A stretch of DNA of 64,000 bases from Corynebacterium mucifaciens (GCF_012396315.1 NZ_JAAXPF010000006.1:1-64000), one strand, 5' to 3'; shown: positions 16,409-24,231, counted from the first letter of the stretch. Notes: generated by a model from the sequence alone, not told the origin. Translations and numbers: made by a program.

Positions 16409-18200
16409 AATGAACTTGAATGATCAGCAGCTCGCGGTGGTTGAAACCGAGGGTGCCGTGAAAGTGAAAGCGGGTCCGGGAACCGGTAAAACAACAACCC
16501 TCGTCAATCGATTCTTTCACGAGCTAAACAGTTCTGACCCGGATCCCATCTTGGTGATCACTTTCACGCAGGCTGGAGTTACTGCTTTTCAGCATAAACT
16601 TAGATCCACCGCCGAGAGGTTATCTGATATAGGTCGCGACTGTCTGGCCAAGACTTTGGTTAGCACCTTCGACGGTGTTATCAATCGATACGTTGTTCGT
16701 GCTGCACTTTCGTCAATCTTTCCCGCAAAATCATTCAATTTCGTTCCGAGCTACGAGGTTGAGGCGAGTGCTTGGCTGAGCGATCCTAGCGGCAGCGGGA
16801 AACTGTTTGTAGAAGATTTCGAGTTTGATGGGTCTTACCTAGGCAAAAGGAGCGTCTGTAGCAAAGCATCTGAATTTTCGGAGTTTCGCAAGGATGTCAT
16901 GGAAACCTATCGAAAGCTGTTCGATCAGGGGATTCTGTCTTCTAAGGTTTCTAGATACATTTTCGAGACGATGGTCGCGGGTGAGCGGCGATGGCCCTTC
17001 GAATCCATGGATCAATCTCGGCTGGCAGATCTAACAAGGCAGCTCGATCGGCGGTTCGCCGACATGTCCGCGCGGTTCCCGAAAATTTATATCGATGAGG
17101 CGCAGGATTCCGCAAAAAGCGATTATCTCCTTGTAGATATGCTAGAAAAGCACGGCGCAAATGTGTCCTACATTGGCGATCCACACCAAGAAATCTATCG
17201 GTTCCGGAACTCAATGGGTTTCGAAGCCCGCGGAGGCAACGCGATCCAATTAGAGCTCACCGAAAACTATCGATCAAACAAGCACATTTGCGACTTTCTA
17301 AACACTATCTACGACACCGGCATCTATCCTGGCGGGGCCGCTGCATACCCCCTATCGGCACCCGCAGTGACAATCACCATTTTCTCGGATGAAGCCGATT
17401 ACCACTCTAAACTTGCGAAATTACCCGCCGACTCGCCCTGGGTGGTGCTCAGCCACCAGGAAAAAACGTTCAAAAAAATACTTGGCCAGCCCGAGTCCTA
17501 CGGTCAGAAGTCTGATCCCGTCTACGACTTCGTGGAAGCGATTGATCGTGGTCAGGACAAGCCATCAAGTATCAAATTATTGCTAAAACGCGCTACGAAA
17601 TTAGTCAATTGTTTCGAGAATCGCAAAGAATTGATCGAACGGCTCGAGGATCTTGGGTTAACTAAGGCAGGTATGTCCCCCTCAGAATTGATCGCACGCC
17701 GCCTAGTGTCCGATCTGGTCTATGGGGACGAGCTTCGGGTTTCAATTTTTTTGGGACGAGACAACGTTGCCTCAGTCATCGAATCCACTATTGCTGACTT
17801 CCTCAGTCTACGTCCAAAAGTGCCCGGCTTGCCGATTCGAACAAACAGCCGCTACCCAAGTTTCGCTGAGAAGCAATGGTCGGTAAAGCCAACGGAGACT
17901 GAGCTGTTTGATGCTGTTAACTCCGGAACTATACACAGCGCTAAGGGTCTGGAGTTTGAAAATGTGTCAGTCGTCGTCGGCAACTGGAAACCGGATGGAC
18001 AGCCGCATCTAGTCGAGCTGCTGCAAAGCACTCCTGTAGACCACCGGTACGAAGAAATCGTTAACGTCTTCTACGTTGCATGCTCAAGAGCCAAACGCTC
18101 GCTCAATGTTGCTTTCCAGACAGGGAATAACGCCCCTGGAAAATTGGATGCTCTCATCAGGACGAAATGGGGCAAACACCCGAGCGTTCGAATTCTTTGA
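16398..18200 (+). CDS. gajB: Gabija-type helicase GajB (UvrD/PcrA superfamily 1)
   Basis: This 600-residue protein carries the superfamily 1A helicase motifs in order. These are the Q motif LNDQQLAVV near the start, Walker A AGPGTGKTTT at about residue 24, DEAQD at about 232 and GDPHQEIYRFR at about 260. They continue with ENYRS at about 288, HSAKGLEFENV at about 513 and CSRAKR at about 561. It is somewhat longer than the best-known GajB of about 500 residues. The start at 16398 has AAGGA close upstream and overlaps gajA by 11 bp, indicating coupled translation. Codon use is clearly more A/T-rich than in neighbouring genes. In Gabija the helicase forms a complex with GajA and is needed for phage resistance. 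Confidence 0.87.
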   Translation: MANRMNLNDQQLAVVETEGAVKVKAGPGTGKTTTLVNRFFHELNSSDPDPILVITFTQAGVTAFQHKLRSTAERLSDIGRDCLAKTLVSTFDGVINRYVVRAALSSIFPAKSFNFVPSYEVEASAWLSDPSGSGKLFVEDFEFDGSYLGKRSVCSKASEFSEFRKDVMETYRKLFDQGILSSKVSRYIFETMVAGERRWPFESMDQSRLADLTRQLDRRFADMSARFPKIYIDEAQDSAKSDYLLVDMLEKHGANVSYIGDPHQEIYRFRNSMGFEARGGNAIQLELTENYRSNKHICDFLNTIYDTGIYPGGAAAYPLSAPAVTITIFSDEADYHSKLAKLPADSPWVVLSHQEKTFKKILGQPESYGQKSDPVYDFVEAIDRGQDKPSSIKLLLKRATKLVNCFENRKELIERLEDLGLTKAGMSPSELIARRLVSDLVYGDELRVSIFLGRDNVASVIESTIADFLSLRPKVPGLPIRTNSRYPSFAEKQWSVKPTETELFDAVNSGTIHSAKGLEFENVSVVVGNWKPDGQPHLVELLQSTPVDHRYEEIVNVFYVACSRAKRSLNVAFQTGNNAPGKLDALIRTKWGKHPSVRIL

Positions 18201-18572
18201 TTATCCAACTTTTAACGTGGCCCTAGGTTGTAGCTGGCTGGCCCTCCGACGTCGACATCGGGTAGTTCACCACGAGCCGCTGGACGATGCGACTTCAACC
18301 AAAGGTGGAAGGTGGTATTAGCACCTCAAGCAAGGCGATGGGATTTTCTCTCAGAACCCTTTCACTTGATTCCGAGCGAAAGCGCCGCGAATCCCAGAAC
18401 TCGTTGCGCCAGGCCGTCAGCTCCCTCGTGGCCGCCATCTCTCCCTTCCATCACGGTGATCGCTGGGCTTATGAGGGGTGGCGGCGAGGTCGGCGGGGAA
18501 TGGGCTTCCAACCGCCCGAGCATCACCCCCGCCGTGCAACGACTCCAAGCTTTAATTCGCTGCCCCAAGTAG

Positions 18573-18833
18573 CTGCACACGAATAGCTCTAGCAAGACGG
18601 GCAAGAATAATGGGGGCGTCGACCTAACTTTAGACGGCACCGATTACCAGAGGTCTTATATCTCGACTTACTGCATTTACAAGGCACCGGCAGACTTCGG
18701 TTGGAATGGCTATACTACGTTTGACTACGATGCCACTTGAGCGTTTAATGTTCCGAACAGCTACGGAGTGAACGTTAGTGAGGCACGCTTCAACGGTGGA
18801 CTCCATCACCGCATTTCCGTAAAAAAGGGGTGA
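18573..18833 (+). pseudogene. Decayed small gene with an internal stop
   Basis: Read from 18573, the frame gives a protein-like sequence including DLTLDGTDYQRSYISTYC and FGWNGYTTFDYDAT. It is then broken by TGA at 18738-18740 and continues as AFNVPNSYGVNVSEARF to a stop at 18831-18833. The residue mix (Tyr, Asn, Gly, Thr) suggests a secreted or phage-related small protein. No start codon with a ribosome site is visible, so the 5' part is lost. I do not recognise the family. Confidence 0.35.
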
Positions 18834-18876
18834 AAAAGTCTCGTTCCGTCGATTTGCAAGGTGGTGGCGAAGAGAA

Positions 18877-18963
18877 ATGGCTTTTTACACTGTCGACCCC
18901 GTCGATGAATACGGCGAAAAGGCCCCAAACGGCCTCGCATTTCTCACACTTACGTTAAAATAA
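18877..18963 (+). CDS. Possible 28-residue peptide
   Basis: ATG at 18877 opens a 28-codon frame beginning MAFYTVDPVDEYGEK and ending in TAA at 18961. GAAGAG lies just upstream but too close for an ideal ribosome site. It could equally be the leftover tail of a lost gene. There is no known family. Confidence 0.2.
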   Translation: MAFYTVDPVDEYGEKAPNGLAFLTLTLK

Positions 18964-18977
18964 GCATCGAACATTTT

Positions 18978-19002
18978 CCCGCAACCTGAGCGGGTCATTT
19001 TT
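18978..19002 (+). terminator. Intrinsic terminator at the right end of the island
   Basis: CCCGC (18978-18982) and GCGGG (18990-18994) form a stem with a 7-nt loop, followed by TCATTTTT. A second weaker stem, AGGCC/GGCCT at 18920-18935 preceded by AAAA, lies just upstream. Confidence 0.6.
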
Positions 19003-19017
19003 GCATCCACGATAAAA

Positions 19018-19117
19018 CTACTTCCCAATCTCCGCCGGCGTGCAGATCGGCGCCCGGCGGATGAACTCCTCCGGCGCTCCCTGCTCCCGCAGCGTGATGC
19101 CGTTGTAGCAACCCTGC
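19018..19117. repeat. Right arm of the 100-bp direct repeat bounding the Gabija island
   Basis: It matches 14413-14512 at 97 of 100 positions in the same orientation. The matching stops abruptly at both ends: after the stop codon on one side and inside codon 33 from the end on the other. This copy forms the 3' end of the intact gene. Confidence 0.9.
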
Positions 19118-19662
19118 GCGAGACCCGTCTGCTTGGTCCCGGCCGGACGGATCACGGCCCACTTCCCGTTAGCATTCTTGAAGTACAGCACCCAGTCCGT
19201 CTGGTTGGCGCCCGCGATGGCCCAGTGGCCGTCGCAGAAGATCACGGACGTGCCGGTGAAGTGAGGCCACCCAGGCACCACATCGTCGAACGCCTGCGGT
19301 GCGCACGACCCCTTTGCCCCAGCGCCGCCCGCCGAACCCGGGCGCACGACCACCGGAATGGGCATTGGCGGGAGCAGCGCAACCATCCGTTCAACCGCCG
19401 CGCGGTCCACAAACTCGGGCAGCTGCACCCAGCCCTGCTGCACCGCGAACACCCCGGCCACGCCCACCGCAGCCAGCACACCTAAGGTGATGCCGAGGAT
19501 TTCGCCCGTGCTTAACGACGACCCTTCGGCCCCCTCCGCCGACCCCTGCGCGGACACCACCCCGTCGCTCTGCCCGTCCTCCGCCGAAAAGGCGGCAGGA
19601 GCGATGACAGCGGACGTGGTGACGGCGGCGGCGACGCCGAGGGCAAGCATCGGTTTCTTCAT
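19018..19662 (-). CDS. Secreted or membrane-anchored hypothetical protein
   Basis: This 214-residue protein has a signal peptide (KKPMLALGVAAAVTTSAV, probable cleavage after AAFSA at about residue 26). A second hydrophobic segment follows at about 55-75 (ILGITLGVLAAVGVAGVFAV). A C-terminal domain with four cysteines comes next, rich in Trp, Gly and Asn (VIFCDGHWAIAGANQ). ATG at 19662 is chosen because TAGGGT (19675-19670) ends 7 nt upstream. Its last 100 bp are duplicated at 14413-14512. Similar proteins are common in corynebacteria, but no function is known to me. Confidence 0.75.
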   Translation of the reverse strand: MKKPMLALGVAAAVTTSAVIAPAAFSAEDGQSDGVVSAQGSAEGAEGSSLSTGEILGITLGVLAAVGVAGVFAVQQGWVQLPEFVDRAAVERMVALLPPMPIPVVVRPGSAGGAGAKGSCAPQAFDDVVPGWPHFTGTSVIFCDGHWAIAGANQTDWVLYFKNANGKWAVIRPAGTKQTGLAQGCYNGITLREQGAPEEFIRRAPICTPAEIGK

Positions 19663-19689
19663 AAGCCCCACCCTATCCAAACGGGACCA

Positions 19690-19953
19690 TCACCTCGAGG
19701 GGATCAACGCAACCCCCCACACACCGAGCGCCACGGCTGCAACCACAAGCACCCACCACAGCGCGCCTCGGGGCCGTGCGAACCACTTGTCGGCAACCAG
19801 CCAGACCACTGACGGCACGATCAGCGCCAAACCCAGAAACGTCAGCGCCCGCCAGTCCGCCAAACGGTTCGCCGTGAGCAGGCACACCACCCCGAAGCCC
19901 GCAAGCCCGCCTGCTACCGCCTGTCCGCGGAATCCACCAACCGGAATCAACAT
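19690..19953 (-). CDS. Small hypothetical membrane protein (87 residues)
   Basis: The frame encodes 87 residues with three likely membrane segments (VAGGLAGFGVVCLL, LTFLGLALIVPSVVWLV, ALWWVLVVAAVALGVWGV). ATG at 19953 is chosen because TAGTGT (19966-19961) ends 7 nt upstream. It lies 28 bp before the secreted-protein gene on the same strand, which has its own leaderless promoter. No family is recognised. Confidence 0.6.
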   Translation of the reverse strand: MLIPVGGFRGQAVAGGLAGFGVVCLLTANRLADWRALTFLGLALIVPSVVWLVADKWFARPRGALWWVLVVAAVALGVWGVALIPSR

Positions 19954-20004
19954 GGGCCACACACTACCTCATGCGACGATCAAAATGGCGCCTTAGCTGG
20001 CGAT

Positions 20005-20034
20005 TTGGGCAACCTGGAAAAACCAGGCTATTGT
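20005..20034 (+). promoter_or_regulatory. Promoter of tRNA-Asn with a hairpin in the spacer
   Basis: TTGGGC (20005-20010) and TATTGT (20029-20034) are spaced by 18 nt, with the tRNA starting 37 nt downstream. The spacer contains CCTGG-AAAAA-CCAGG, a perfect 5-bp stem. Confidence 0.5.
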
Positions 20035-20071
20035 TACATCTCGTTGCACAGCGAGAGCAACCGCAACGTAT

Positions 20072-20147
20072 TCCTCCATAGCTCAGTTGGCAGAGCATTC
20101 GACTGTTAATCGAAGGGTCACTGGTTCGAGCCCAGTTGGAGGAGCCA
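20072..20147 (+). tRNA. tRNA-Asn (GTT)
   Basis: A complete cloverleaf is visible. The acceptor stem TCCTCCA pairs with TGGAGGA, the D-arm is GCTC-AGTTGGCA-GAGC, and the anticodon loop CTGTTAA carries GTT between CGA-type stems. The T-arm has GGTTCGAGCC, the discriminator is G, and CCA is encoded. It is not the boundary of the nearby island, which ends at 19117. Confidence 0.95.
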
Positions 20148-20154
20148 TTCCATT

Positions 20155-20195
20155 CGCCCTGTGGCTAGCGTAAAACCTAGTCACAGGGCGTTTTT
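20155..20195 (+). terminator. Intrinsic terminator after tRNA-Asn
   Basis: CGCCCTGTG (20155-20163) pairs perfectly with CACAGGGCG (20182-20190) and TTTTT follows at 20191-20195. It lies 7 bp downstream of the tRNA. Confidence 0.9.
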
Positions 20196-20326
20196 GACTG
20201 TGCGGTGAGGCGGAAGGAATAGCGGCGGCCCCGCGCAACGTTGCAACTGGTGTTCAAGAGCATTGGCCCAGCCCACCAAGAGGGGCTGAGGTCGTGCCGA
20301 GAGCACAACGAGTAAGGAGCAGCGCG

Positions 20327-21325
20327 TTGACCACCGCTAAACAATGGGTTCTTGCCTCTCGTCCGGATGGGCCACCAACCGTCGAGAACTTCCGTTTCGA
20401 GGAGGTAGAGCTGCCAGAGCTGTCTGACGGCCAGATCCTCGTCGAGAACACTTTCGCCAGCGTCGATCCCTATATGCGCGGGCGGATGAACAACGTAAAG
20501 TCGTATATCGAGCCATTTCAGATCGATGAACCACTGACTGGCACCGCGGTCGGAGTTGTCGCCGAGTCTCGCTCGAACAAGTTCAAGGTGGGCGATACGG
20601 TCAGGCATTTTGCCGGGTGGCGCACCCACGCTGTGCTGAATGAGGACCAGTCGGAGCAGATTGACACCAACCTGGCTCCAGCCGAGGCGTATTTGGGCAT
20701 TCTCGGGCAGACAGGTTTGACCGCCTACGTCGGGCTCACCGCCGTCGGCGAGATGAGGGAGGGCGATGTCGTATTCATCTCAGGCGCGGCAGGTGCTGTG
20801 GGTTCAGCAGCCGGGCAAATAGCCAAGCATCTCGGCGCGGCCAAGGTGATCGGATCTGCCGGCTCCCCCGAAAAGGTCGACTACCTCACCGAAATCGGCT
20901 TCGACGAGGCGTTCAATTACAAAGACGGTGATGTGAACGGCCAGCTCGCCAAGGCGGCGCCGGACGGCGTCGACGTCTACTTCGATAACGTCGGCGGGGA
21001 CCACCTCGAGGCAGCAATTCAGAACGCCAACACGTTCGGCCGCATTGCCATGTGCGGGGCCATCTCTCAGTACAACGACACTGAGCCGGCACCGGGGCCG
21101 CGAAATCTCGGTCTTTCCATCGGCAAATGCCTCACCCTTCGCGGGTTCGTCGTAGGCCAATACACTCACTTGGCCAAGGAATTCCAGGAGAAGATCGCCC
21201 CGCTCGTCGTCGATGGCTCAATCAAATACGAATCGACGGTGCGCGAGGGCATCGACAACATGCCGGCCGCATTCCTCGAGCTTTTCGAGGGCGGCAACAC
21301 CGGCAAGATGATCGTTAAATTTTAG
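20327..21325 (+). CDS. NADP-dependent medium-chain oxidoreductase (zinc-independent, curcumin/prostaglandin reductase type)
   Basis: This 332-residue protein begins TTAKQWVLASRPDG and has the ASVDPYMRGRM motif typical of the leukotriene B4/curcumin reductase group. An NADP-binding ISGAAGAVGSAAGQIAKHLG Rossmann segment lies at about residue 145. These enzymes reduce activated double bonds of enones with NADPH. A TTG start at 20327 with AAGGAG 8 nt upstream is preferred to the upstream ATG. The 10-bp palindrome GCAACGTTGC at 20235-20244 in the leader may be an operator. The gene is 9 bp ahead of a DJ-1/PfpI gene, suggesting an electrophile or aldehyde detoxification operon. Confidence 0.85.
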   Translation: MTTAKQWVLASRPDGPPTVENFRFEEVELPELSDGQILVENTFASVDPYMRGRMNNVKSYIEPFQIDEPLTGTAVGVVAESRSNKFKVGDTVRHFAGWRTHAVLNEDQSEQIDTNLAPAEAYLGILGQTGLTAYVGLTAVGEMREGDVVFISGAAGAVGSAAGQIAKHLGAAKVIGSAGSPEKVDYLTEIGFDEAFNYKDGDVNGQLAKAAPDGVDVYFDNVGGDHLEAAIQNANTFGRIAMCGAISQYNDTEPAPGPRNLGLSIGKCLTLRGFVVGQYTHLAKEFQEKIAPLVVDGSIKYESTVREGIDNMPAAFLELFEGGNTGKMIVKF

Positions 21326-21334
21326 GAGGACAAC

Positions 21335-22033
21335 ATGACCAAGGTACTTATGGTTGTTTCAGCAGCCGACCACTGGACGCTCAACGACGGCACACACCAC
21401 CCCACCGGCTTCTGGGCCGAAGAGCTGGTAACCCCCTATTCGATATTCACCGACGCTGGCTGGGACGTGGATGTGGCAACCCCTGGCGGGATCGCCCCCA
21501 CCGTCGATAACGTGAGCCTCGATGAGAGCGCAGGCGACGCGGAGACCCTCGAAGCAGTAAAAGCCAAACTTGAAGAGCTGCAGCCTGTTCTGGCGGAGCC
21601 GCTCAACCTCGACGACGTCGACGCTGCGGACTACGACCTTGTCTTCTACCCCGGCGGGCACGGCCCGATGGAAGACCTCGCAGTCAACGAGACTTCCGGG
21701 CGCATCCTCGTCGATCGCATGACAGACAACGCGCCTGTGGCTCTTCTCTGCCACGCCCCGGCCGCTGTCCTCGCTACCGAGAGTGTGTCCGGCGGCTCCC
21801 CGTTCGCCGGACGGAAAATGACCGGTTTCTCCAACGACGAGGAACGCGCCGCCGGACTCGCCAACAAGGCGCCGTGGCTGCTTGAGGACCGGCTCGTCGC
21901 CCTCGGCGTCGAGTACAACAAAGCACCGGAGCCGGGGGCGCCCTACGTCACCGTCGACGGCAACCTCTACACCGGGCAGAACCCGTCCTCGTCGCGAGAG
22001 CTCGCAGAGCGGCTCGTGAAGGACCTCGCCTAA
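21335..22033 (+). CDS. DJ-1/PfpI (Hsp31-like) family protein, probable glyoxalase III or chaperone
   Basis: This 232-residue protein has the class I glutamine-amidotransferase-like fold. FYPGGHGPMEDL is the oxyanion/acidic loop at about residue 107, and LLCHAPAAV is the nucleophile elbow with Cys at about 137. The N-terminal SAADHWTLNDGT motif is typical of Hsp31-like members that act on methylglyoxal. AGGAGG lies 6 nt before the ATG, and only 9 bp separate it from the reductase gene. The pairing supports a role in reactive-carbonyl stress. Confidence 0.85.
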   Translation: MTKVLMVVSAADHWTLNDGTHHPTGFWAEELVTPYSIFTDAGWDVDVATPGGIAPTVDNVSLDESAGDAETLEAVKAKLEELQPVLAEPLNLDDVDAADYDLVFYPGGHGPMEDLAVNETSGRILVDRMTDNAPVALLCHAPAAVLATESVSGGSPFAGRKMTGFSNDEERAAGLANKAPWLLEDRLVALGVEYNKAPEPGAPYVTVDGNLYTGQNPSSSRELAERLVKDLA

Positions 22034-22048
22034 AACGAAGTAGAGGGG

Positions 22049-22150
22049 TTAACGCTGTGGCTGGCCGGCGGTGGCCCTCGCCACCGCCAGGTCCTCCCAC
22101 GGCATGCCCACGGCTTTAAACACCATTAGGGCTGCAATCGGAGCGTCGCG
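22049..22150 (-). pseudogene. C-terminal remnant of a second ornithine cyclodeaminase-like gene
   Basis: The minus frame gives VFKAVGMPWEDLAVARATAG followed by a few residues and TAA, closely matching the intact protein's VFKTVGMPWEDLAVAR. The 31 bp at 22075-22105 are identical to 23320-23350. Upstream coding sequence is absent, so this is a broken paralogue or partial duplication. Confidence 0.8.
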
Positions 22151-22209
22151 GCTGCCTCTAGCGGCAAGCACCCTCGCATGAAGGCTGCACTGAGTGCGAG
22201 TCTGGGTTT

Positions 22210-22572
22210 CTAGCCCATCCCCTCATCATTTCCGCTCAGTCTCTCGGCTGCCAAGTTGATCAGAGTCGACATCACCAACCCGGCACCTATTACCCAAATC
22301 AGCGCTGGTGAGAAAATCTCCGGGTCCCCACCGCCAGTTTGAGCAATAAGGAGACCAGCCACAATTGCAAGGACGCCAACGACGAATCCAACTATTTGAG
22401 CGTTCCTGGACTGCTTGGACAACAGCGGCGCAGCGAGTGCAGAAACAATCGAAATCACGATAACCACTGCACCCAGCCAGCCAGCCCTAATCGGCGCCGC
22501 AATGACAAGGATTAATCCCAGCACGGCTATGAGCAATTCAGGCCAGAGCGACCGGGTTTCTCCGATTCCCAC
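22210..22572 (-). CDS. Small membrane protein (120 residues) between cyclodeaminase remnants
   Basis: The frame encodes 120 residues with four hydrophobic segments (LLIAVLGLILVIAAP, LGAVVIVISIVSALAAPLL, IVGFVVGVLAIVAGLLIA, ALIWVIGAGLVMSTLI). The GTG start has GGAGGAG 7 nt upstream, so it looks expressed. It lies between two fragments of a decayed cyclodeaminase paralogue, as if inserted into it. No family is recognised. It could be an immunity or stress membrane protein, but nothing shows that. Confidence 0.6.
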   Translation of the reverse strand: MGIGETRSLWPELLIAVLGLILVIAAPIRAGWLGAVVIVISIVSALAAPLLSKQSRNAQIVGFVVGVLAIVAGLLIAQTGGGDPEIFSPALIWVIGAGLVMSTLINLAAERLSGNDEGMG

Positions 22573-22599
22573 GGGTTGTCTCCTCCACTAGTTCCGTCC

Positions 22600-22690
22600 A
22601 ACCGCGGGCGTCCCCTGCGCATCCTGCAGCACATCCTCGTGCAATTCCCGCGTATCCACGTCGTGAATCTCCAAAGCACCCGGCCCGCGA
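22600..22690 (-). pseudogene. Internal remnant of the second ornithine cyclodeaminase-like gene
   Basis: In the minus frame this stretch reads DVDTRELHEDVLQDAQG, matching the intact protein's ADTRELHEDVLRGAQ. It corresponds to a region about 200 bp from the 3' end of the intact gene. Here it is about 500 bp from the matching C-terminal fragment, consistent with an insertion between them. Confidence 0.75.
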
Positions 22691-22714
22691 CACGTCGACC
22701 GGACACACATTTTG

Positions 22715-23212
22715 CTACTTACCCCGTTCCTTCAGCGCCGCTGTAGCGGCTACAGCGCCTACCGTAATTACTCCGCCAACTGCCACCTTGGCCCATTCCA
22801 AAATTTCTTTTCTGGCGCTCCGGCTCTTCTGGAGGACCTGCTCCTGTCGGTCCGCCGTCTCTATCAGCTCCTCCAGGATGAATGCCCGCATGGATTCGCT
22901 TAACCCATCACGCTTGAGCTCCTCTTTGAGGGTCTCCCGCACTTCGGTCCACCCCTGGTGCACCTGGTGCGCCTCGGCCGAATCTGCGTCTTGAACTTTG
23001 CTCTGTGCGCCATCGAGTGCATCGATCGCTCGATTTCCAAAATCTCTAATGCTCGGGAACTGCGCGATGATGAGTTTTCTTGTTTCGGGATCCATACCTC
23101 CCATGTTGTTGAGGAGCTCTATGACCTTTTCCCCGGAGAGCTCCCGAAACGAAGTGATCCCAAGTTTCTTTTTGGCATCCTCCGCTGTCACAATCTTCTG
23201 GGTCCGCGCCAT
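22715..23212 (-). CDS. Hypothetical protein with C-terminal membrane segment (165 residues)
   Basis: This 165-residue protein is mostly helical and charged (VTAEDAKKKLGITSFRELSG near the start). It ends in one hydrophobic segment (AVGGVITVGAVAATAAL) and a short basic tail, the layout of a tail-anchored protein. A long glutamate/arginine-rich helix precedes the anchor. GGAAGG lies 8 nt before the ATG. It sits directly after the intact cyclodeaminase gene and belongs to the same accessory stretch as the four-helix membrane protein. No family is recognised. Confidence 0.6.
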   Translation of the reverse strand: MARTQKIVTAEDAKKKLGITSFRELSGEKVIELLNNMGGMDPETRKLIIAQFPSIRDFGNRAIDALDGAQSKVQDADSAEAHQVHQGWTEVRETLKEELKRDGLSESMRAFILEELIETADRQEQVLQKSRSARKEILEWAKVAVGGVITVGAVAATAALKERGK

Positions 23213-23299
23213 CGCGATGTCCTTCCCTCTTCAAAGTGCCACACGAATTCTAGAGCTCGCCAGACGCTACCGGATTTGCTTAGAGGACGTGCCGCATCA

Positions 23300-24211
23300 T
23301 CACACCCTGTCCGCAACCACCCTCGCCACCGCCAGGTCCTCCCACGGCATCCCGACGGTCTTAAACACCACCCGCCGCGCCGGATCCAGCGCCACCTCCC
23401 CGCGCACAACCTCAGCCATCGTCACCACGCCATCCCACGCAAGCGCCCCCTTCTCCGCTGCGATCGCCACATCGCCAGCCTCCCTGCGCGCAGCCCCCAC
23501 ATCCTCCACAATCACCTGCGCGCCGCGCAGCACATCCTCATGCAACTCCCGCGTGTCCGCGGTGTGCGCCCCCACAGCCAGCACGGTCGCATCAGGTCGC
23601 AATTGCCTATCGACGACCACAGGTTCCCCTGCGGACGTCGCTAGCACAACCAATCCGGCCTTCCCCAACGCGTCGTTGGCCGCATCGCTGCCCAGCCGGA
23701 CCCACGGGTAGGCCAGATCCGCCGGCTCGTGGCGCGACACAAACGTCACCGACACCTCGCGCACTCCCCGGAGCACATCCTCGACCGTCCGCGCGTGTGC
23801 CCGCCCCTGAATACCCGCACCGACGATGACGCATTCCAGCGACTCACTCGACGCTCGCAACCGGTCCAGCACCCCCGCGACCGCAACCGCAGGCGTGCGG
23901 ATCTCTGTGAGCGCTGCGGCATCCATCACCACCTCCGGCGTCAGCGTCTCCCCGCCCATGAGCAGGTACGACCCCTGCACGAGTGGCACATCGACGACCG
24001 ACCCCGCCGGTTGAATCCCCAGCACCTTCACCCCGACCGCGCCGTCAAGCGCCGCCGGTAGCAGGTGCATTTCCCCGTGCGGCAGGCCCACCTTCTGCCG
24101 CCGCGGATCGGTGGCGGGGTCGAAGCCGTCGATAAGCGCGCGCCGAAGGGCGTCGACAGCCGCGCTCGGCGTGACGGCGGCCAGGACTTCGCTGTAATCC
24201 ATGATGCGCAT
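23300..24211 (-). CDS. Ornithine cyclodeaminase / mu-crystallin family protein
   Basis: This 303-residue protein has the NAD(P)-binding motif VIVGAGIQGRAHA at about residue 128, and upstream substrate-binding features (PRRQKVGLPHGEMHLLPA). The family converts ornithine to proline with ammonia release, or reduces cyclic imines and makes related amino acids. The exact reaction cannot be read here. ATG at 24211 lies 6 nt after TACACT (24223-24218), so the transcript is leaderless. It starts about 20 bp downstream of tRNA-Met on the same strand. A decayed second copy lies downstream at 22049-22690. Confidence 0.8.
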   Translation of the reverse strand: MRIMDYSEVLAAVTPSAAVDALRRALIDGFDPATDPRRQKVGLPHGEMHLLPAALDGAVGVKVLGIQPAGSVVDVPLVQGSYLLMGGETLTPEVVMDAAALTEIRTPAVAVAGVLDRLRASSESLECVIVGAGIQGRAHARTVEDVLRGVREVSVTFVSRHEPADLAYPWVRLGSDAANDALGKAGLVVLATSAGEPVVVDRQLRPDATVLAVGAHTADTRELHEDVLRGAQVIVEDVGAARREAGDVAIAAEKGALAWDGVVTMAEVVRGEVALDPARRVVFKTVGMPWEDLAVARVVADRV

Positions 24212-24231
24212 GCGGCCAGTGTAAGAGGTAG

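Larger units (their letters stand above)
18201..19017. other. 817-bp island tail without an intact gene
   Basis: This stretch separates gajB from the secreted-protein gene. The first about 370 bp hold only shadow frames that I do not recognise. A decayed reading frame (18573-18833), a possible 28-codon peptide (18877-18963) and two terminator-like hairpins follow. I see no integrase, transposase or tRNA in it. Confidence 0.7.

Noticed and set aside
19983-20005. A 12-bp match (AAATGGCGCCTT) to repeat copy A before tRNA-Asn
   Set aside because: Only this short core matches and the flanking halves of the element are absent, so it is not counted as a copy.
20072-20147. tRNA-Asn as the attachment site of the Gabija island
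   Set aside because: The direct repeats that bound the island are at 14413-14512 and 19018-19117. No copy of the tRNA 3' end is found at the other side.
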